DNA of 10,320 nucleotides, taken from DATBIO01 sp036556965. Its GTDB lineage: Bacteria > Acidobacteriota > Vicinamibacteria > Fen-336. Made by a program: the position numbers and the translations under genes. Shown piece by piece: positions 7,044 to 10,320 of this stretch (the first letter of the stretch is position 1; every line of letters starts with the position of its first letter). The notes below the pieces were generated by a model. That model did not search any database. It saw only the letters and a list, made by a program, of their open reading frames with translations, and had not been told where the DNA came from. The DNA lies in NCBI GenBank assembly GCA_036556965.1, contig DATBIO010000244.1, forward strand, positions 1-10,320, given 5' to 3'.

Positions 7044-8024
7044 TCACCGGACCTCGTCCAGCAGGGCGCACTCCGCGTCCACCATCATGCGGACGAGGTC
7101 GGGGAAGGGAGTGCGGGGGGCCCAGCCCAGGGAGCGCCGCGCGTGCGAGGCGTCGCCGCGCCGTTCCGTGCGCTCGGCCGCGCGCGGCGCGAGGGGTGCG
7201 CTCTTCACGTGGTCGCGGTAGTCGAGACCGGCGTGGGCGAAGGCCAGCTCGCAGAACTCGCGCACGCTGTGGGTCGCCCCCGTGGCCAGCACGAAGTCGT
7301 CGGGGTCGTCCGCCTGGAGCATCCGCCAGAAGGCGTCCACGTAGTCGCCGGCGAAGCCCCAGTCGCGCCGCGCCTCGAGGTCTCCCAGCACCAGCTCGGT
7401 CTGGCGGCCGGCGCGGATGGCGGCGACGGCGCGCGCGATCTTGCGCGTGACGAAGGCCTCGCCCCGGTGCGGGCTCTCGTGGTTGTACAGGATGCCGTTG
7501 CACGCGAACAGCCCGTGGGAGCGGCGGAAGAGCCGCACCATGCCGAACCCGAAGAGCTTGGCCACCCCGTAGGGGTTCTCGGGGCGGGCGGGCGTCTCCT
7601 CCGTCTGCGGAGCGCCGGGGGGCTCGCCGAAGATCTCGGAGCTGGCGGCGTGGAAGAAGCGGACGCCGCCGGCGCGTCGCGCCGCCTCCAGCAGGTGCAC
7701 GGTGGCCAGTCCGCCGACCTGGGCGGTGTGGGCGGGGTGCTGGAAGCTGTGCGGAACCTGCGTCTGGCCCGCCAGGTGGTAGAGCTCGTCGGGCCTCGCC
7801 CTGTCCACCACCTCGGCCAGGCTCCGCGCGTCGCCCAGGTCGCCTTCGTGGAGGACCACGCGCGCGGCGGCGTCCCGAACCTCGTCGAGGAGGTGCGCGA
7901 GGGAGCCGCGCGGCACGGCGGGAGGCCGCGCGAGGCCGTGAACCTCGTAGCCCTTCTCCAGGAGGAGGCGGGACAGGTAGTAGCCATCCTGGCCCGTGAT
8001 TCCCGTGATCAGAGCGCGTTTCAT
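7044..8024 (-). CDS. gmd: GDP-mannose 4,6-dehydratase
   Basis: Cytosolic NADP-dependent short-chain dehydrogenase that converts GDP-D-mannose to GDP-4-keto-6-deoxy-D-mannose, precursor of GDP-fucose, GDP-rhamnose, GDP-perosamine and branched sugars. The 326-aa product matches the shorter GMD class. It has the dinucleotide fold GITGQDGYYL (8-17), the active-site region ASSEIFGE (127-134), the YxxxK pair Tyr152/Lys156 in PYGVAKLF, and the GMD signature blocks NGILYNHESPHRGEAFVTRKI (176-196), GDLEARRDWGFAGDYVDA (214-231) and ATGATHSVREF (247-257). The catalytic Thr of E. coli GMD appears as Ser128, while Glu130 is kept. The ATG at 8024 is certain from the KRALITGITGQDG opening, though no Shine-Dalgarno precedes it. 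It is first in a gmd-wzx unit and divergent from the methyltransferase gene. No reductase or aminotransferase that would finish a common GDP-6-deoxyhexose is present in the window. Confidence 0.97.
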   Translation of the reverse strand: MKRALITGITGQDGYYLSRLLLEKGYEVHGLARPPAVPRGSLAHLLDEVRDAAARVVLHEGDLGDARSLAEVVDRARPDELYHLAGQTQVPHSFQHPAHTAQVGGLATVHLLEAARRAGGVRFFHAASSEIFGEPPGAPQTEETPARPENPYGVAKLFGFGMVRLFRRSHGLFACNGILYNHESPHRGEAFVTRKIARAVAAIRAGRQTELVLGDLEARRDWGFAGDYVDAFWRMLQADDPDDFVLATGATHSVREFCELAFAHAGLDYRDHVKSAPLAPRAAERTERRGDASHARRSLGWAPRTPFPDLVRMMVDAECALLDEVR

Positions 8025-8052
8025 CAGTTGGCGGGAACGCGCCCACCGCGCC

Positions 8053-8065
8053 CACCAGGTTGGTG
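8053..8065. repeat. Short inverted repeat in the gmd leader
   Basis: CACCA and TGGTG (8053-8057 and 8061-8065) flank 3 nt, between the gmd promoter candidate and the gmd ATG. Two direct copies of GCCCACC (8041-8047, 8050-8056) lie against it. It could be an operator half-site pair or a small mRNA hairpin; the arms are too short for confidence. Confidence 0.25.
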
Positions 8066-8086
8066 AGACGCATGGGATGGCGGGGG

Positions 8087-8115
8087 AGGGTAACGGACTT
8101 CCGAAGCGGTGTCGA
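8087..8115 (-). promoter_or_regulatory. Sigma70-type promoter for gmd-wzx
   Basis: On the minus strand, TCGACA (8115-8110, 5 of 6 matches), a 17-nt spacer and TACCCT (8092-8087, 3 of 6 matches). The spacer end and -10 region (CCGT then TACCCTCC) closely resemble the kdsB element (CCGT then TACCATCC). The start would be near 8080, giving a leader of about 55 nt that contains the inverted repeat at 8053-8065. Confidence 0.5.
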
Positions 8116-8139
8116 GAAGAGACCCTCGTGGCCGAGGCC

Positions 8140-8168
8140 TTGGAGCGGGCGGGGCCAGGGGTTAGCCT
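8140..8168 (+). promoter_or_regulatory. Weak promoter candidate for the methyltransferase-glycosyltransferase genes
   Basis: TTGGAG (8140-8145), a 17-nt spacer and TAGCCT (8163-8168). Each box matches only 3 of 6 consensus bases, but the -10 hexamer equals the one before the other plus-strand gene at 2319-2324. Transcription from here would start near 8175 and support the ATG at 8183 rather than the TTG at 8168. Confidence 0.3.
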
Positions 8169-8182
8169 TGGCCGGCGCCCCG

Positions 8183-9172
8183 ATGCCCCCGGACGGGGCG
8201 CCGCCGCCGGAGGTGGAGATCGGGCATACGCGCATCACCGTTCCCGTCCCGCGGGTCCTGACGCCGGCGGAGAGGCTCTGGCTCGGCGTGCGCGGAGCCG
8301 CCCTCCTGCCGATCGCGCTCGCGCGCGCGCGCCGGCTGAACGTGCCCGGGCTCCGCTGGCACGCGGTGGCCATGCGCCTCGGGCTTCGCCTGCTCGCGCG
8401 CCGGACGGTGCGCTGGCAGTCCCTGTATCGCCTGATGTTCTTCCCCCTCGACTCCACGCGGTACTTCGAGTTCGATTTCCTGGGCGGCGCGGCGGAGGCC
8501 GGCGCGGCGGAGGCCGGCGCGGCCTGCCGGTACCTGGACGTCTCCTCGCCCCGCCTGCTGCCGCTGGGGCTGCTCTGGGAGCGGCCGGGGTGGTCGGCGA
8601 CGCTGCTGAACCCCCACCTCCCCGACCTCGAGCTCACCAAGGCCATGGCCGAGGGCCTGGGCTTCGGCGCGCGCTGCCGCACGATCTCCTCCTCCATCGC
8701 GGAGGCCCCGCTGGAGCCCGGCTCCTTCGACCTCATCACCTGCATGTCCGTCCTGGAGCACATTCCCCGCGACGGCGAGGCCCTCGAGGCGATGTGGCGG
8801 CTGCTGAGGCCGGGGGCCCGGCTCCTCCTCTCCGTGCCCTGCGCGGCCCGCGCCTTCGAGCAGTCCATCGACCGCAACGAGTACGGGCTCCTGGCGCCCG
8901 AGGCCGACGGGTTCGTGTTCTGGCAGCGCTTCTACGACGAGGACGGCCTGCGCGCGCGCATCTTCTCCGTCACCGGACCCCCCGTGCGCCAGGCCGTCTA
9001 CGGCGAGACCGAGCCCGGCGCGTTCGCCCGCAACGCGCAGGCGAAGCGCAGCGATCCCGCCTATCCCTTCTGGCGGGAGGCGGTCATGATGGGCCGCGAG
9101 TACGCCGTGTTCCCGTCGGTGCCGGCGCTGCCCGGCGAAGGCGTGGCGGCCATGGAGCTCGTGAAGAGGTGA
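8183..9172 (+). CDS. Class I SAM-dependent methyltransferase with degenerate motif I
   Basis: A 329-aa protein, probably cytosolic, likely methylating a sugar or lipid-linked saccharide in this cluster; the substrate is unknown. Residues 1-100 form a basic N-terminal region with hydrophobic patches (LGVRGAALLPIALARARRL). The methyltransferase core starts at CRYLDVSSPRLLPLGLL (115-131), where the usual glycine-rich motif I is replaced by DVSSP. Later motifs are normal for the Methyltransf_11 group: SFDLITCMSVLEHI (181-194) and MWRLLRPGARLLLSVP (204-219). Just before the core, AAEAG is duplicated by an exact 15-bp tandem repeat. ATG at 8183 is taken as start. TTG at 8168, 6 nt after AGGGG, would add five residues; a longer in-frame extension back to 8060 has non-protein-like sequence and is rejected. 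The TGA stop overlaps the next gene's GTG start. Divergent from gmd. Confidence 0.87.
   Translation: MPPDGAPPPEVEIGHTRITVPVPRVLTPAERLWLGVRGAALLPIALARARRLNVPGLRWHAVAMRLGLRLLARRTVRWQSLYRLMFFPLDSTRYFEFDFLGGAAEAGAAEAGAACRYLDVSSPRLLPLGLLWERPGWSATLLNPHLPDLELTKAMAEGLGFGARCRTISSSIAEAPLEPGSFDLITCMSVLEHIPRDGEALEAMWRLLRPGARLLLSVPCAARAFEQSIDRNEYGLLAPEADGFVFWQRFYDEDGLRARIFSVTGPPVRQAVYGETEPGAFARNAQAKRSDPAYPFWREAVMMGREYAVFPSVPALPGEGVAAMELVKR
8489..8523 (+). repeat. 15-bp tandem duplication inside the methyltransferase gene
   Basis: GCGGCGGAGGCCGGC occurs at 8489-8503 and again at 8504-8518, followed by the first 5 bases of a third copy. The unit is a multiple of three, so it adds AAEAG to the protein without shifting frame, in what looks like a linker ahead of the SAM-binding core. 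Confidence 0.9.
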
Positions 9173-10248
9173 CGCCCGCGCTCTCCGTGTGCCTGGCCAC
9201 CCTCAACCGCGGCGCCTTCATCGGGGCCACGCTGGAGAGCATCGTCAGCCAGGCCGCCGACGACGTGGAGATCGTGGTCGTGGACGGGGCCTCCTCCGAC
9301 CAGACCCCCGAGGTGGTGGCGTCCTTCGCCGGCCGCGCCCGCATCAACTACCAGCGGCTGGCCGCACCCGGCGGGGTGGACCGCGACTACGACCTGAGCG
9401 TGCGCTGCGCGAGCGGGGAGTACTGCTGGCTGATGTCGGACGACGACCTGCTCAAGCCCGGCGCCCTCGACGCGGTGCGGGAGGCGGCGCGCGGCCGCCC
9501 GTCGCTGGTGGTGGTGAACGCCGAGGTGCGCAACGCGGACCTCACGCGGGTGCTGGAGGAGAGCCGGCTCGGCCTGGACGGGGACCGGTCCTACGCACCG
9601 TCCGAACGCGACCACCTCCTGGCCGCCACCGCGGCCTACCTCTCCTTCATCGGGGGCGTGGTCATCCGCCGCGACGTCTGGCTTGCCCGCGACCGCGAGC
9701 GCTTCATGGGCTCGCTCTTCATCCACGTCGGGGTGATCTTCGCGGAGCCGCTTCCCGGGGCGGCGCTGGTGCTGGCGCGGCCGCTGGTCGTGATCCGCCT
9801 GGGCAACGCGCAGTGGACGGCGCGCGCGTTCGAGATCTGGATGTTCAAGTGGCCGGAGCTGGTGTGGTCCTTCGCTTCCTGCACGGAGGCGGCCCGGGCC
9901 GCGGTCACGCCGCGGGAGCCGTGGCGGCGCCTCCGCGGCCTCTTCGTCCAGCGCGCACGGGGCGCCTATTCCCTCGCCGAGTACCGTCGGTGGATCCGGC
10001 CCCGCCTGGCGTCCCCCTGGCGGCGCGGCCTGGCGCGGGGGGCGGCGGTGGTGCCGGCGCGGGTGGCCAACGCCCTCCTGGCCGCCTTCTACTGGGCGTT
10101 CTACCGTGGACCAAGGCGGCGCCTGCTGCTCAACGCGCTGGAGGGCCGGTACCATTTCCGGACCTGGGCCCGGTGGCGGGTCCCCGCGCGCGCGCCGGGC
10201 GCCGGGGCGGCGCCGCCCGCCAAGGAGGGTCGCCATCATCACGCGTAG
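9169..10248 (+). CDS. Family 2 glycosyltransferase
   Basis: A 359-aa GT-A fold enzyme, expected at the cytoplasmic face of the membrane, moving a sugar from a nucleotide donor to the growing lipid-linked repeat unit. The N-terminus LSVCLATLNRGAFIGATLESI (5-25), the nucleotide-binding EIVVVDGASSDQT (34-46, Asp39) and the metal-binding WLMSDDDLLKPGAL (87-100, Asp91-93) are standard GT2 motifs. The SDDD form is common in the abequosyltransferase-like branch. The C-terminal third is rich in Trp, Arg and hydrophobic residues (RWIRPRLASPWRRGL, 274-288; NALLAAFYWAFYRG, 301-314), probably for membrane association, and ends in an Ala/Pro/Gly tail. The GTG start overlaps the upstream TGA (GTGA, 9169-9172), so translation is probably coupled; GGAG lies 11 nt upstream. 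Donor and acceptor cannot be read from the sequence. Confidence 0.93.
   Translation: MTPALSVCLATLNRGAFIGATLESIVSQAADDVEIVVVDGASSDQTPEVVASFAGRARINYQRLAAPGGVDRDYDLSVRCASGEYCWLMSDDDLLKPGALDAVREAARGRPSLVVVNAEVRNADLTRVLEESRLGLDGDRSYAPSERDHLLAATAAYLSFIGGVVIRRDVWLARDRERFMGSLFIHVGVIFAEPLPGAALVLARPLVVIRLGNAQWTARAFEIWMFKWPELVWSFASCTEAARAAVTPREPWRRLRGLFVQRARGAYSLAEYRRWIRPRLASPWRRGLARGAAVVPARVANALLAAFYWAFYRGPRRRLLLNALEGRYHFRTWARWRVPARAPGAGAAPPAKEGRHHHA
10222..10228 (+). promoter_or_regulatory. Shine-Dalgarno of the sugar C-methyltransferase gene
   Basis: AAGGAGG lies inside the last codons of the glycosyltransferase gene. The first in-frame codon suited to the following Cys-rich protein is ATC at 10235, 6 nt later. 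No ATG, GTG or TTG occurs in that frame between the site and the zinc motif, so the site argues for initiation at ATC. Confidence 0.65.
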
Positions 10249-10320
10249 CACGTGCCGCGTCTGCGGGGACGGCCTCACCGCCGTCCTCTCCCTGGGCGAG
10301 CAGCATGTGTCCGACTTCCC
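10235..10320 (+). CDS. Probable sugar C-methyltransferase with N-terminal zinc motif, 5' end only
   Basis: Only 28 codons are inside the window. They read (M)ITRSTCRVCGDGLTAVLSLG and then EQHVSDF. A CxxC pair (Cys7, Cys10) followed by a hydrophobic stretch and LGEQxVSDF is the zinc-binding opening (Methyltransf_13 type) of SAM-dependent NDP-hexose C-methyltransferases such as TylC3 and its relatives. These add a branch methyl to 4-keto-6-deoxy sugars. That would suit the gmd product nearby. The apparent start is ATC at 10235 behind a full Shine-Dalgarno, overlapping the glycosyltransferase gene by 14 nt. The catalytic domain is not visible, so the call rests on the N-terminus alone. O-methyltransferases and uncharacterised relatives share this opening. 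Confidence 0.7.
   Translation, partial: MITRSTCRVCGDGLTAVLSLGEQHVSDF

Noticed and set aside
3338..7450. Open frame of 1370 codons on the plus strand spanning several genes
   Set aside because: Low-complexity Arg/Gly/Ala/Pro sequence crossing three well-supported genes on both strands. Long stop-free frames are common at this GC content.
8060..8182. 41-residue N-terminal extension of the methyltransferase from an upstream GTG-type start
   Set aside because: The added residues are Arg/Trp/Gly-rich and unlike a conserved domain, and they cover the promoter region shared with gmd.
7012..8877. 621-codon minus-strand frame covering gmd and the methyltransferase start
   Set aside because: It overlaps gmd out of frame and is antisense to the methyltransferase; its sequence is Arg/Pro/Ser-rich with no family motifs.
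7996..9168. Extension of the glycosyltransferase frame upstream as a 750-residue fusion
   Set aside because: The extra part overlaps the methyltransferase gene out of frame and is low-complexity. The GT2 motif begins right after the GTG at 9169.
1..10320. CRISPR array, tRNA, rRNA, insertion sequence or attachment site
   Set aside because: No regularly spaced repeats, no recognisable tRNA or rRNA core sequence, and no transposase or integrase motifs were seen on either strand.

Overview
The window looks like part of a chromosome from a high-GC Gram-negative bacterium. Coding sequence is strongly GC-biased at third positions, and GTG and TTG starts are common. A kdsB gene means the cell makes KDO, so it has lipopolysaccharide. 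The kdsB-pyrG order and the composition fit Myxococcota/'Deltaproteobacteria'-type lineages or candidate phyla such as Rokubacteria or Methylomirabilota. The sequence alone does not settle which.

Layout: (1) 1-2205, minus strand: kdsB then pyrG, 14 nt apart. PyrG (CTP synthase) runs off the left edge. A good sigma70-type promoter lies just upstream of kdsB. (2) 2334-5525, plus strand: one large gene for a 1063-aa membrane protein. It has a multi-pass N-terminal domain, a spermidine-synthase-like methyltransferase-fold domain whose diagnostic Asp residues are replaced, and a helical TPR-like tail. (3) 5522-8024, minus strand: gmd (GDP-mannose 4,6-dehydratase) followed by a Wzx-type flippase gene. 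The flippase gene converges on the large gene, and the two share a CTAG that supplies both stop codons. (4) 8183-10320, plus strand, divergent from gmd: a class I methyltransferase, a GT2 glycosyltransferase coupled by a GTGA overlap, and the first 28 codons of a zinc-motif sugar C-methyltransferase. That last gene seems to start at a rare ATC codon behind a perfect Shine-Dalgarno sequence.

How the genes fit together: KdsB uses CTP, the product of PyrG, to activate KDO for the LPS inner core. Regions 3 and 4 look like the edge of a surface-polysaccharide (O-antigen or exopolysaccharide) cluster. Gmd makes GDP-4-keto-6-deoxymannose, methyltransferases modify sugars, a GT2 enzyme builds the repeat unit, and Wzx exports it. 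Gmd together with a probable sugar C-methyltransferase suggests a branched 6-deoxy sugar, but the later enzymes lie outside the window.

I see no tRNA, rRNA, CRISPR array, insertion sequence or phage gene. The two intergenic stretches (2206-2333 and 8025-8182) hold divergent promoter candidates and small inverted repeats.
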